Below, piece by piece: positions 24,898 to 33,609 of a stretch of 64,000 nt of DNA. The notes below the pieces were generated by a model, which did no database searches, was not told where the DNA came from, and was given only the letters and a program-made list of their open reading frames with translations. How positions within the stretch are numbered: position 1 is the stretch's first letter; the number at the start of each line of letters is the position of its first letter. The DNA lies in assembly GCF_001485215.1 (NCBI RefSeq), contig NZ_BBWW01000001.1, forward strand, positions 1,302,001 through 1,366,000, given 5' to 3'. The translations under genes and the position numbers were made by a program. The DNA comes from Leptolyngbya sp. NIES-2104. GTDB taxonomy: Bacteria; Cyanobacteriota; Cyanobacteriia; Leptolyngbyales; Leptolyngbyaceae.

Positions 24898-24965
24898 AGG
24901 TGGGGAGTGGGGAGGTGGGGAGCAATCTGAATGAGGACTCTCCCTACTCCCTACTCCCTACCCCT
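24898..24965. repeat. G-rich heptamer-type repeat with inverted C-rich copy
   Basis: TGGGGAGTGGGGAGGTGGGG is followed about 20 bases later by CTCCCTACTCCCTACTCCCT. The two stretches are near complements and can form a hairpin; the G-rich strand has four or more G-runs. This is the short-tandem-repeat type common between cyanobacterial genes. No cobalamin riboswitch was recognised here. Confidence 0.6.
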
Positions 24966-25010
24966 GAAAATCAATGCTCTTGACTAGTACCACCTTGCTG
25001 GATCAGCTTA

Positions 25011-25100
25011 TTATTTTTTCTTCGTCGCGATCGCCATTTTCACGCCGTCAATCTTCCGCATCTCATTCATCACTGCCACAATTTCACCATATTGATACTT
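25011..25100 (-). pseudogene. Relic of an ExbD-like C-terminus
   Basis: Read on the minus strand, the codons give KYQYGEIVAVMNEMRKIDGV then KMAIATKKK and a TAA stop. This is the typical C-terminus of ExbD/TolR proteins (a VVxVMxxLRxxG helix, then an IALAT strand). An in-frame TAA lies directly before it, so only the last ~29 codons survive. It lies just upstream of the TonB receptor on the same strand, where exbB/exbD genes are often found. The remainder of 24823-25246 holds only the G-rich repeat. Confidence 0.6.
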
Positions 25101-25246
25101 TTATCTATCAGGAGGCGTAGAAATGTTAGGTCTTCAGACTGAAGCCTTTTTGCCATGACATCTTTTAACCTAGACAAAGTTTTATTTTGTAAACAAGCGA
25201 TTCTATCGGCTTGTGATGTGCCCAACATTAACACTCTGCTTAGTCA

Positions 25247-27307
25247 ATGTCTGACGAATTCAAGACCAAAGCGCAATTAATCGCAGAAAATACTGCACTC
25301 CGTCAGCGCATTAAACAATTAGAAACCGTTCAAACTCAGTTTCAGCAAATTCAGCAAGCCTTACAGGACAATCAAGCTCTGTTTCGACGGGTGATTGACT
25401 CTAGCATCATTGGCATTAAATTTTGGGATGTCAGCGGTCAAATTTACGAAGCAAATGAAACATATTTGCGAATGATCGGCTACAGTCGCGAAGAATTACA
25501 AGCGGGCGTTGTGCGTTGGGATGATCTTACACCACCGGAGCAGCTTCATCTTAACGATCGTGCTTTAGCAGAAATGCGACAGTCTAGAGTCTTCACCCCC
25601 TTTGAGAAAGAATATATTCTCAAAGACGGCAGCCGTTTACCGATTTTAGTAGGAGGTGCTTTTCTCGAAGGATCACAAGAACAAGGAGTCTGTTTTATTC
25701 TCGACATCAGCAAGCGTAAAAAAGCCGAAGAACAACTTCGATTGTTTGAATCAGCAGTCGTGAACGCAAACGATGTCATTATTGTTACCGAAGCAGAACC
25801 CTTTGATTTGCCTGGTCCACGCATTCTTTATGCAAATCGTGCGTTTACTCGCATGACTGGCTACACGCTCGAAGAAGTCATCGGAAAAACACCCCGCATT
25901 CTACAAGGACCGAACACCGATCGCGCCATTCTCGATCGCATTCGCACCGCACTAAAACAATGGCAATCGGTCGAAGTGGAAGTCCTCAACTATCGTAAAG
26001 ATGGCTCCGAGTTCTGGGCAGAGTTAAGCATTGTCCCGATCGCGAACGAAACAGGCTGGTATACTCACTGGATCGCGATTCAGCGCGAAATCTCCGATCG
26101 CAAACAGGCAGAAACCGAACGAGCAGAGCTTTTAGCACGTGAACAATCCGCCCGCAGCGATGCCGAACGCGCCAATCGGCTCAAAGATGAATTCTTAGCC
26201 ACACTCTCCCATGAACTCCGCACACCGCTAAATGCAATCATTGGTTTTAGTCAAATGTTGCGCTTAAGAAAGCTGAGCGAAACTGAATCGATGCAACTAA
26301 TCGAAACGATCGAGCGCAATGCGCGATCGCAGGCACAACTGATCGAAGATTTGCTCGATGTTTCTCGTATTATTACCGGAAAGCTTCAACTCGAATTACA
26401 GCCTGTGGAACTGGTGCCTGTGATCGAAGCGGCGATCGATACAGTTCGTCCGACTGCACAAGCGAAATCAATTCAACTGCAAGCGGTCCTCGACCCAACC
26501 ACCGGAGCGGCGTTAGGGGATGCCACTCGTTTACAGCAAATTGTGTGGAATCTGCTTTCAAATGCGGTCAAATTTACGCCGAAACACGGGCGCGTTCAGG
26601 TGCGATTAGAACGAGTGCGATCGCATCTTGAAATCATCGTGACCGACAGCGGCAAAGGCATTAGTGCCGAATATTTGCCCTATATTTTTGAGCGGTTTCA
26701 TCAAGCCGATAGCAGCACGACTCGAACTTATGGAGGATTGGGATTAGGACTTGCGATCGTGCGGCACTTAGTAGAATTACACGGCGGCTCTGTTCGGGCT
26801 GCCAGTTTAGGTGAGGGACAAGGAGCAACTTTCACGGTTCAATTACCGCTACCCGCCGTACAAATGCCCCAAGCTAACCAATCTCCATCAATCATGCAGA
26901 TCAATCAAATCGTAGATAATCCATCCGCCCTACAAGGGTTGCAAATCCTCGTTGTCGATGATGAAGCCGATGCACGTCAATTATTAACGATGCTGCTGAC
27001 TGGATGTGGCGCGATCGTGCAAACTGCCGCTTCTGCAACTGAAGCCTTACAAATGTTGAGCGTAGATCAGCCAGATGTTTTAGTTTCTGATATTGGTATG
27101 GCAGAACAAGACGGCTATCAGCTGCTGCAACAAGTCCGGGCACAAGGGTATCGTTTACCTGCGATCGCGCTCACGGCTTATGCTCGCAGCGAAGATCGAA
27201 TCAAAGCCTTGACTGCTGGATTTCAAATGCACGTTCCTAAGCCTGTTGAACTTGCCGAGCTAGTCATGGTGATTCGCTATGTCACTGGGCGAACAGCCGA
27301 AAATTGA
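25247..27307 (+). CDS. Hybrid sensor histidine kinase (PAS-PAS-HisKA-HATPase-REC)
   Basis: The 686-residue protein starts with a coiled coil (about 5-45). PAS1 (about 45-160) has IGIKFWDVSGQIYEANETYL. PAS2 (about 165-290) has NRAFTRMTGYTLEEVIGKTP. The HisKA box is FLATLSHELRTPLNAIIGF with phospho-His322. The HATPase domain shows NLLSNAVKFTP, DSGKGISAEYLPYIFERF and GLGLAIVRHL. A C-terminal receiver has Asp615 in VSDIGMAEQDG. There are no transmembrane segments, so it is a cytosolic sensor; the PAS ligand is unknown. A single-domain response regulator follows 145 bp downstream and probably works with it. Confidence 0.95.
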   Translation: MSDEFKTKAQLIAENTALRQRIKQLETVQTQFQQIQQALQDNQALFRRVIDSSIIGIKFWDVSGQIYEANETYLRMIGYSREELQAGVVRWDDLTPPEQLHLNDRALAEMRQSRVFTPFEKEYILKDGSRLPILVGGAFLEGSQEQGVCFILDISKRKKAEEQLRLFESAVVNANDVIIVTEAEPFDLPGPRILYANRAFTRMTGYTLEEVIGKTPRILQGPNTDRAILDRIRTALKQWQSVEVEVLNYRKDGSEFWAELSIVPIANETGWYTHWIAIQREISDRKQAETERAELLAREQSARSDAERANRLKDEFLATLSHELRTPLNAIIGFSQMLRLRKLSETESMQLIETIERNARSQAQLIEDLLDVSRIITGKLQLELQPVELVPVIEAAIDTVRPTAQAKSIQLQAVLDPTTGAALGDATRLQQIVWNLLSNAVKFTPKHGRVQVRLERVRSHLEIIVTDSGKGISAEYLPYIFERFHQADSSTTRTYGGLGLGLAIVRHLVELHGGSVRAASLGEGQGATFTVQLPLPAVQMPQANQSPSIMQINQIVDNPSALQGLQILVVDDEADARQLLTMLLTGCGAIVQTAASATEALQMLSVDQPDVLVSDIGMAEQDGYQLLQQVRAQGYRLPAIALTAYARSEDRIKALTAGFQMHVPKPVELAELVMVIRYVTGRTAEN

Positions 27308-27452
27308 TCTTTAGAATCTTCTTGCAAGGTAAATTCAGGGTTACAAAAGTTAATAGAAGCAAATCTAACTTTAGATAGGGTAGTCTTTCTTAAGGATGAC
27401 TTTATAGTTTGAAACGTAGAACGTTCTATCTGTCGAAAAGTAGAGAAGCTGT

Positions 27453-27881
27453 ATGTCTGAGCCAAGCTCACTTTTGAAAGGTTTGCAGGTGTTGGTTGTC
27501 GATGATCGCGTCGATGACTGCTCACTCATTACGCTGCTACTCGAAGCGTATCAAGTGCAAGTCGAAACGGTTTATTCTGTGCAGGAAGCTTTAGACTACA
27601 TTCGCAACTCTCCGATCGATGCCCTAATCAGTGATATTGCGATGCCCGGTGAAGATGGGTACTCATTACTTCGCCGTGTCCGGCAGCTACACCCGAATCA
27701 AGGCGGACGGATGCCCGCGATCGCAGTCACTGCACTGGGAACCGAAGAAGCCTATAAACAAGCGCTCGTTGCTGGGTTTCAAGCAGTTCTATCCAAACCC
27801 ATCAAGTTCGATGAACTGACAACACTTTTGGCGGGTCTAACTTGTAGCATTGTTGGGCTAGACACACTATCTCTACCTTAA
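27453..27881 (+). CDS. Single-domain response regulator (receiver only)
   Basis: The 142-residue receiver domain has LQVLVVDDRVDDCSLITLLL, the phospho-acceptor Asp61 in LISDIAMPGEDGYSLL, Thr in AIAVTALG and the conserved Lys in VLSKPIKFDEL. There is no output domain. It resembles the receiver at the end of the kinase upstream, which suggests it arose from that module and takes part in the same phosphorelay. No clear Shine-Dalgarno sequence is seen before the ATG. Confidence 0.92.
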   Translation: MSEPSSLLKGLQVLVVDDRVDDCSLITLLLEAYQVQVETVYSVQEALDYIRNSPIDALISDIAMPGEDGYSLLRRVRQLHPNQGGRMPAIAVTALGTEEAYKQALVAGFQAVLSKPIKFDELTTLLAGLTCSIVGLDTLSLP

Positions 27882-28016
27882 TTTCGACTTCAACCACACG
27901 AATAAAGGTATTCCTCTCAATCCAACATCCCCTTTCATTTGGAAGATGAAGCGACCTTGAACGAACCCTATTCTAAAGTAGAAACACATTTTTTACTTTA
28001 CTTGGGTTAATTCAAT

Positions 28017-28841
28017 ATGGCACTTCATAAGATTAAAGACTTTGATCCAGACTATCGTGATTATTCAGGTGGAGATGATATTGTTGGGTTTGATCTCTAC
28101 TCTAGTGACGGCAAAATTGGCTCAGTCGATGATGTGTTAGTCGATGACCAAGGCGAATTTCGCTATCTCGTGATTCATACCGGAGCGTGGATTCTCGGTA
28201 AACAAGTCCTGCTCCCGATCGGCAATGCGCGAATTGAATTCAAAGACCGCCGCGTTTACGCGAAGAATCTGACTAAAGCTCAAGTGGAACGCTTACCTGA
28301 GTACGACGAAAACAAGATCGTAGACTATGATCACGAAGAGCAAGTCCGCGGTGTTTATCGTCCTGCTGCAACGACCACAGCTTACGATCGCAATTCTTAC
28401 GGGTACGATCGCGATCCTGATTTGTATAATCTCAATGATACTGATCACCAAAGCTTAAGACTGTATCAAGAGCGGTTAGTTGCCAGCAAGACTCGCCGCA
28501 AATCAGGCGAAGTCACGGTTGGTAAACACGTTGAAACTGAGACTGCACGAGTTTCTGTGCCAATCGAGAAAGAGCGGATTGTAATCGAGCGAACTCCTGG
28601 AACGGGTCAAACGGTTGTTCCGGGTGCTAAGGACTTTGTAGAAGGCGAGGTCGCTCGGATGGAAGTCTACGAAGAAGTGCCCGATGTCCACAAAGAAGCT
28701 TTTGTGCGGGAAGAAATTCGCGTGACGAAAGTGGTTGAGCAAGAAACCGTCACCGCAGAAGAGCAAGTTCGCCGTGAAGAACTCGATCTGAATGTCGATG
28801 GCAATCCGACGATCGATAAAGGCGTAAATACCAAACGCTAA
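28017..28841 (+). CDS. PRC-barrel and DUF2382 (YsnF/AvaK-like) stress protein
   Basis: The N-terminal PRC-barrel (about residues 15-95) is seen as DIVGFDLYSSDGKIGSVDDV, FRYLVIHTGAWILGKQVLLP and RIEFKDRRVYAKNLTK. A linker with Tyr/Asp-rich sequence leads to a DUF2382 domain (about 145-265): LRLYQERLVASKTRRKSGEV, ETETARVSVPIEKERIVIER and EEIRVTKVVEQETVTAEEQV. This pairing is common in stress-induced proteins of Nostoc-type cyanobacteria (AvaK) and Bacillus YsnF; the molecular role is unknown. It is a charged cytosolic protein without membrane segments. Confidence 0.9.
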   Translation: MALHKIKDFDPDYRDYSGGDDIVGFDLYSSDGKIGSVDDVLVDDQGEFRYLVIHTGAWILGKQVLLPIGNARIEFKDRRVYAKNLTKAQVERLPEYDENKIVDYDHEEQVRGVYRPAATTTAYDRNSYGYDRDPDLYNLNDTDHQSLRLYQERLVASKTRRKSGEVTVGKHVETETARVSVPIEKERIVIERTPGTGQTVVPGAKDFVEGEVARMEVYEEVPDVHKEAFVREEIRVTKVVEQETVTAEEQVRREELDLNVDGNPTIDKGVNTKR

Positions 28842-28956
28842 CGCTTAAATCAGGATTGACAGGTAGAGCATTCAGGGCTTTACCCGTCATTTTAAATCCT
28901 TGCCTGTATGAAAAACTGCTTTTTTACCTGTTTTCAAAATTTAAGGTACAACGATT

Positions 28957-29862
28957 ATGACTACAGAATTTTCAACCAATTCCGCGACTCAGCTTTCTCA
29001 AACTGACGAACAAATCGTAGAAGAAGTGATGGCTGAGTTAGCTGCAAATCCGCCTGCACTCACCGCAGAGCAGCAAATCGAGGCGCAGCGCCGACTCGCA
29101 TGGGAACGCGATCAAGCGAAGATTGCAGACTTCTTTAACGACCCGTTCAAATACGTTGCAGACTTTTGGCAGCAGTACAAGCCACTTGTGATCACTTTGC
29201 TGGTTGTTGGAGCAGCAATTTTTGCTGTCAAAGTAGTTTTGAGTTTGATTCATTTTGTCACCAATCTGCCTTTGATTAGCCCACTTCTTCAATTGATTGG
29301 ATTGGCTTACACGGCTTGGTTTGTTTCTCGCTATCTGCTCAAGGCGGAAACTCGCAAAGAGCTTTCTGCAAAGGTGGATGAAATCAAGCAAGGCATTATT
29401 GGAACGACCGAAGAGATTGTTGGAGACACCAGCATTGACGTGAAAAAGAGTGTGATGATTCAGAAGTCGCCTGAAGAGCTTTACCAATTCTGGCGCAACT
29501 TCGAGAATCTTCCTCGCTTTATGCGTCACCTGGAGGCGGTCAAAGTTTTAGATGAGACGCGATCGCATTGGGTTGCGAGAGCACCACTCGGTACTACCGT
29601 CGAATGGGATGCTGAGATTATCGATGAGAAGGAAAACCAATCGATCGTCTGGAAATCTCTAGAAGGGGCGGAAGTTGATAGTACTGGTTCAGTTGCATTC
29701 AGCAGCGCCAATGGAAGCGGTACTGAAGTCAAAGTAACGATGAAGTACAACCCGCCCGCTGGTATTGCCGGCGCAGCGGTTGCGAACTTGTTCGGTGAAA
29801 GTCCGCAGCAGCAGCTTGATGAAGATTTGAATCGATTCAAGCAAGTCATGGAAGCAATGTAG
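28957..29862 (+). CDS. CAAD-like membrane domain fused to SRPBCC (START-like) domain
   Basis: 301 residues. The N-terminal part has an amphipathic helix (FFNDPFKYVADFWQQYKPL), two hydrophobic segments (ITLLVVGAAIFAVKVVLSLI and LIGLAYTAWFVSRYLLKAET) and a following helix with RKELSAKVDEI. This is the pattern of the CAAD domain that anchors some cyanobacterial aminoacyl-tRNA synthetases in the thylakoid. The C-terminal part (about residues 160-301) is a SRPBCC/cyclase-like domain: KSVMIQKSPEELYQFWRNFE, LPRFMRHLEAVKVLD. It would hold a hydrophobic-ligand-binding domain at the membrane. The ligand is unknown. A terminator follows 19 bp after the stop. Confidence 0.82.
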   Translation: MTTEFSTNSATQLSQTDEQIVEEVMAELAANPPALTAEQQIEAQRRLAWERDQAKIADFFNDPFKYVADFWQQYKPLVITLLVVGAAIFAVKVVLSLIHFVTNLPLISPLLQLIGLAYTAWFVSRYLLKAETRKELSAKVDEIKQGIIGTTEEIVGDTSIDVKKSVMIQKSPEELYQFWRNFENLPRFMRHLEAVKVLDETRSHWVARAPLGTTVEWDAEIIDEKENQSIVWKSLEGAEVDSTGSVAFSSANGSGTEVKVTMKYNPPAGIAGAAVANLFGESPQQQLDEDLNRFKQVMEAM

Positions 29863-29880
29863 TTTTAACTTAAGAATGTG

Positions 29881-29906
29881 AAGCCTCTTGTACGAGAGGC
29901 TTTTTT
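29881..29906 (+). terminator. Rho-independent terminator after the CAAD-SRPBCC gene
   Basis: The hairpin AGCCTCT-TGTACG-AGAGGCT has a perfect 7-bp stem and is followed by six T. It closes the transcript of 28957-29862 before the SDR gene. Confidence 0.85.
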
Positions 29907-29984
29907 CTGTTTTCACTCCAGAGAAGGTTGTAAGTGAAGTGTACTGCTCCTTACACTGTGCTGAATCTTTATCTCTTCAATTGA

Positions 29985-30770
29985 ATGACAACGGCATTAA
30001 TCACCGGAGCTTCCGCAGGAATTGGAGCGGCTTTTGCTCAAGAGCTTGCATCTCGTGGCATGAATTTAGTTTTAGTGGCTCGCTCTCAGAATAAGTTAGA
30101 AGACTTGGCTAGATCGTTACGATCGCAGTATCGCGTCAAAGTTGATGTGATTGCTCAAGATCTAACGGCTTCTAATGCAGCCACAACGATTTTTGAAACC
30201 ACACAGGCAAAGAACTGCACGATCGATCTATTAATCAACAATGCAGGAACCGGAGACTATGGTGATTTTGCAGAACGCGATCGAGCGTTTCAACTTCAAA
30301 TCATTCAACTAAACGTTGCTGCATTCGTCGATTTAACCCATCAGTTTCTACAACCCATGCGGCAACGCCGTTCAGGAAGCATTATCAATCTTGCTTCAGT
30401 CGCAGCTTTTCAATCAATGCCGTATTTTTCTATCTATGCCGCGACAAAAGCATTTATCCTAAGCTTTAGTGAGGCATTGTGGGCAGAAAATCGTAGCTAT
30501 GGAGTTCACGTTCTTGCAGTTTGTCCGGGTTCTGCTGGAAAGCAATTTTTTCAGCAAGCTGGATTTCCGCCAACGCTGGTCGAACTCTCGTCAGTTGTAG
30601 AAACATCTGCTGAAGTCGTTGTACGCGATGCCTTGAATGCACTAGAAAAACGGCACTCGATCGTCATTCCTGGCAATCTCGGTAATCAAATTTTAGCAAC
30701 GCTGCCAAGATTTATTCCTCGCGATTGGGTTGCATCTTTTTGGAAATTAGTTCTTGGAGCGCAACGCTAG
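29985..30770 (+). CDS. Short-chain dehydrogenase/reductase
   Basis: The classical SDR set is complete: the cofactor loop TGASAGIG (residues 7-14), NNAG at about 84-87, catalytic Ser in INLASVAAF and the YxxxK pair in YAATKAF. The Arg after the first strand-helix unit (LVARSQNKLE) favours NADP(H). It belongs to the DltE/YdfG-like group; the substrate is not evident. The ATG at 29985 follows a stretch without a strong ribosome site. The gene stands between a terminator and a convergent HTH gene. Confidence 0.88.
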   Translation: MTTALITGASAGIGAAFAQELASRGMNLVLVARSQNKLEDLARSLRSQYRVKVDVIAQDLTASNAATTIFETTQAKNCTIDLLINNAGTGDYGDFAERDRAFQLQIIQLNVAAFVDLTHQFLQPMRQRRSGSIINLASVAAFQSMPYFSIYAATKAFILSFSEALWAENRSYGVHVLAVCPGSAGKQFFQQAGFPPTLVELSSVVETSAEVVVRDALNALEKRHSIVIPGNLGNQILATLPRFIPRDWVASFWKLVLGAQR

Positions 30771-30812
30771 CAGTTTAGTCAGAGTTTTTGTCTAGATCAA
30801 ACAGAATTTTGC

Positions 30813-31319
30813 TTAGTTTCCTGACCGGGCTTGTTGACGTTTAGAGACTTTGCGATTGCCTAGAAACTGACCTTTGACAATTTCGTATGCTTGCTTGTAC
30901 ATCTGAAAGTCTGATGGTTGATCCTCTTCGGGAATGGTTTGAATGACTTCGTGAAATGCACGAACGACGATATTGAGACCTGCGATCGCGTTTTCGACTG
31001 GAACTGGCTGCTTCGTTCCCACCTTACTGAACTTCGTTGCATAGGTCAGCTTATTTTGTGCTGCTAACTTTTCTAATTTGCTTTCATGCACTAAACGAGC
31101 AACCTGAGTCAGATCAACTTCGATGATCTGAGCAATTTTTTTAGCAGTTTCTTCGTCGGGAGCGCCCTGCTTGAGACAGAGCCAGCCCAATCCTGCCCGC
31201 GAAATTCCAACCTGCCGCGCTAGCTGACTCATATTGGTATGCGGGTTCTTTTCAAGATACCGCAAAATCAACTTTCCAAAGGGTGAACAGCGTTCAGAAC
31301 GTAACTTTAATGGGTTCAT
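30813..31319 (-). CDS. XRE/lambda-repressor-like HTH protein
   Basis: The 168-residue protein has an N-terminal HTH (LARQVGISRAGLGWLCLKQG) and a second helix pair (DEETAKKIAQIIEVDLTQVA), like XRE-type repressors or plasmid-type regulators. The C-terminal half is helical (IAGLNIVVRAFHEVIQTIPE) with a basic end (GNRKVSKRQQARSG). A DNA-binding regulator is likely; targets are unknown. It converges with the SDR gene (42 bp between stops) and diverges from the saccharopine-dehydrogenase-like gene, whose 240-bp upstream region it shares. Confidence 0.75.
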   Translation of the reverse strand: MNPLKLRSERCSPFGKLILRYLEKNPHTNMSQLARQVGISRAGLGWLCLKQGAPDEETAKKIAQIIEVDLTQVARLVHESKLEKLAAQNKLTYATKFSKVGTKQPVPVENAIAGLNIVVRAFHEVIQTIPEEDQPSDFQMYKQAYEIVKGQFLGNRKVSKRQQARSGN

Positions 31320-31558
31320 ACCAACTTCAATTCAAGGCGTGTAAAACTAAGTTCTAAAACAAACATCTTTCTTGAAAACGAATTAGAAGTTTGATTAAAC
31401 CTAACAGTACGTATCTATTGTAAAACGATCTTCTGTCGATCGCCAGAAACGGTGGTCTAAAGTTTATTCGCTGACTGTGATCTGATACGATCGCTGAAGC
31501 CAAACGAAACGCCAAGCCTTTCGGGGCTATTTGAAGTTCTGCTAGGAGTACTTCTACG

Positions 31559-32785
31559 ATGTCTGAACGTGTTTATGATGTTGTTCTCTACGGTGCAAGC
31601 GGATTTGTTGGCAAACAAACAGTGCAGTATTTCGCTAGTCATGCTGTTTCTGAACCCGTCCGTTGGGCGATCGCTGGACGAAATCGCCAGAAGTTAGAAG
31701 CCGTTCGAGATGAAATTGGCGTAACCGTGGATGTGTTAGTTGCAGACAGTCAAGCTCAGCAGGCGATTGATGCGATTGTTGCTCAAACTCAGGTCATTCT
31801 CACTACGGCTGGACCTTTTGCCCTTTACGGCAATGCCCTCGTCGATGCTTGTGTTCGTTTCAAAACGCATTACGTCGATATCACCGGAGAAACGCCTTGG
31901 GTGAGAACGTTAATCGATCGCTACCACGCACAAGCAGCGATCGACGGTACGCGCATCATTCCCTGTTGTGGCTTTGATTCTGTGCCGTCTGATCTGGGTG
32001 CTTATCTTGTCGTGCGTCACCTGCAACGAGAATTCAATCTATCCTGCAATCAAGTGAAGGCTTATTTTCAAGCGGCGGGTGGTTTTAATGGAGGAACACT
32101 CGCTTCTGCGTTTAATCTCTACACTTCACAAGCGATCGCACAAATGAACGAACCTTTCTTACTCAATCCATCTAGAAATCAGACTCAAGCACAGATCGAT
32201 CGAAATCGTGACCCACAACTGCCATCGTTTGATCCAGATCTGAAAACTTGGATAGCTCCTTTCTTTATGGGACCTGTCAACACTCGCATTGTTCGCCGCA
32301 GTTGCGCCTTGTATGAAGAATGGCAGGAACCTTATGGGACTGGCTTCACGTACCAAGAGTATCTCAAGTTCGATGAACCACTGGCAGGGCTGAAAGCAAC
32401 AGGGTTAACCGCAGGATTGGGACTGTTTGTAGGAGTGTTACAACAACCTCTACTGCGATCGCTCGTGCAACCCGTCTTGCCGCAGCCCGGAAGTGGACCC
32501 TCAGAGCAAACAATGAATGAGGGCTGGTTCTCCTGTGAATTGGTGGGCACTGCATCTGACGGACGGCAGGTACGAGGACTGATTCGAGATCAGGGCGATC
32601 CTGGTAATCGAGCAACCGTCAAATTTATCTGTGAAGCTGCTTTAAGCTTGGCACTTCAACCCGATGAGTTACCAGGGGGTGGGGGTGTGGCGAGAGGGGG
32701 TATTCTCACGCCAGCGACTGGATTAGGTGATGTTTTAGCCGAACGGTTACGCCATGCCGGAATGGTCATAGATGTGCATTTATAA
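31559..32785 (+). CDS. Saccharopine dehydrogenase-like (trans-acting enoyl reductase type) protein
   Basis: The 408-residue protein has an N-terminal Rossmann fold (DVVLYGASGFVGKQTVQYFA, WAIAGRNRQKLEAVRDEIG), then AGPFALYGNALVDACVRFKT, HYVDITGE and CCGFDSVPSDLGAYL. These are signatures of the family that includes mycobacterial trans-acting enoyl reductase and eukaryotic SCCPDH. The C-terminal end has a Gly-rich turn (PGGGGVARGGILTPATGLGD). It probably reduces a C=C bond using NAD(P)H, but the substrate is not predictable. A ribosome site (TAGGAG) lies 9 bases before the start. Confidence 0.85.
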   Translation: MSERVYDVVLYGASGFVGKQTVQYFASHAVSEPVRWAIAGRNRQKLEAVRDEIGVTVDVLVADSQAQQAIDAIVAQTQVILTTAGPFALYGNALVDACVRFKTHYVDITGETPWVRTLIDRYHAQAAIDGTRIIPCCGFDSVPSDLGAYLVVRHLQREFNLSCNQVKAYFQAAGGFNGGTLASAFNLYTSQAIAQMNEPFLLNPSRNQTQAQIDRNRDPQLPSFDPDLKTWIAPFFMGPVNTRIVRRSCALYEEWQEPYGTGFTYQEYLKFDEPLAGLKATGLTAGLGLFVGVLQQPLLRSLVQPVLPQPGSGPSEQTMNEGWFSCELVGTASDGRQVRGLIRDQGDPGNRATVKFICEAALSLALQPDELPGGGGVARGGILTPATGLGDVLAERLRHAGMVIDVHL

Positions 32786-32862
32786 CTTGACAATTTAAGC
32801 TTGAAGTCTGATCTTTCCTCAGTTGGTCGCCCGTCAGCAGACATAGGAGAACTACGACCTAA

Positions 32863-32944
32863 GAGGATGTTTGAAAAGTGTCGTTCATTTCAGGGCGGGA
32901 GCGCAACGGAGCGAAGGAACTATTTATACTTTTCAAACACCCTC
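32863..32944. repeat. Short internal-deletion copy of MITE family A (A3)
   Basis: It is only 82 bp, with intact ends GAGGATGTTTGAAAAGTG and ACTTTTCAAACACCCTC and an exact TAA duplication on both sides. The middle has collapsed to CATTTCAGGGCGGGAGCGCA. It shows that the termini alone define the unit. Confidence 0.85.
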
Positions 32945-32984
32945 TAAGGGAGTTGCCTAAAAATAGATGCCAATAATAAATCAC

Positions 32985-33155
32985 TTCGTTCCCAGCACTG
33001 CCTCGCCCCGGAATGGAACTCGGGGCTAACCGTGCGAAGTCAGTTGAAACTGACTAAAGAATGTAAACCTAGGCTCTTCAGTCCCCTTCAGTGGACTTCG
33101 TTCTGTTAGCCCCGAATTCCATTCCGGGGCGAGTGAACGTAATGAACGATAGGAT
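32985..33155. repeat. MITE-like element, family B (copy B3)
   Basis: The inner arms CTCGCCCCGGAATGGAACTC and CCCCGAATTCCATTCCGGGG enclose the hairpins AGTCAGTTGAAACTGACT and AGTCCCCTTCAGTGGACT. The outer ends are more diverged than in B1 and B2, so the limits are approximate. It lies directly after MITE A3. Confidence 0.7.
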
Positions 33156-33205
33156 TTTGTTAGATAGCAGATCCCTAAGCACGATCGATAAGAGCCAAAC
33201 ACTGA

Positions 33206-33448
33206 TTAGTGAGACTGTCCTGCAATTTTTTGCAATAGTGCTTCATCCGAGTAATCATTCTGCCAATCGCCGGATAACTTGAGCCGAACGGACTGCGCCC
33301 CGCCGCTCGGTGTACAGACGACCCAGTAGGCATTTTCTTGCCCTTTCACTTGGGCGGCTTCTGAGTGTTGGGTATCGTCAGAGAGTCCAGTGAATGCCTC
33401 AACACACGACCAAGTGATGCCGTCTCGATCGCTAACTGTCCGCTCCAT
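33206..33448 (-). CDS. Small conserved-type cyanobacterial protein, unknown function
   Basis: ATG at 33448 lies 7 bases after AAGGAG and gives an 80-residue protein; further in-frame starts at 33454 and 33505 fit less well. The product begins MERTVSDRDGITWSCVEAF and has VVCTPSGGAQSVRLKLSGDW, then a helix YSDEALLQKIAG. The sequence looks like a compact single domain with two Cys. I know of similar small proteins in cyanobacteria, without assigned function. It is followed by the repeats at 32863-33155 on its 3' side. Confidence 0.65.
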   Translation of the reverse strand: MERTVSDRDGITWSCVEAFTGLSDDTQHSEAAQVKGQENAYWVVCTPSGGAQSVRLKLSGDWQNDYSDEALLQKIAGQSH

Positions 33449-33560
33449 TTCCATTCTCCTTTCACCGATGGTTACCATCGTGGCAAGTCGTCGGGCAGAA
33501 AGCATCAGCCCTTGAGCAGAGACAAATCAGCGATCGACGATTCTTGACTATGTGCTGCAT

Positions 33561-33592
33561 CCCGACGCTGAACCAGAAATTACAGCGTCGGG
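33561..33592. other. Perfect 10-bp-stem hairpin downstream of ftsH
   Basis: CCCGACGCTG and CAGCGTCGGG are separated by 12 bases. It lies 17 bp after the ftsH stop on the minus strand. There is no T-run, so it may be a factor-dependent terminator or an mRNA 3' stabiliser. Confidence 0.6.
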
Positions 33593-33609
33593 CTTCTGCC
33601 TATTGGAAC

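Noticed and set aside
24823-25010. Possible cobalamin riboswitch upstream of the TonB receptor
   Set aside because: Read on the minus strand, no B12-box or GCCACTG core was found; only CACTGCGG by chance next to the G-rich repeat.
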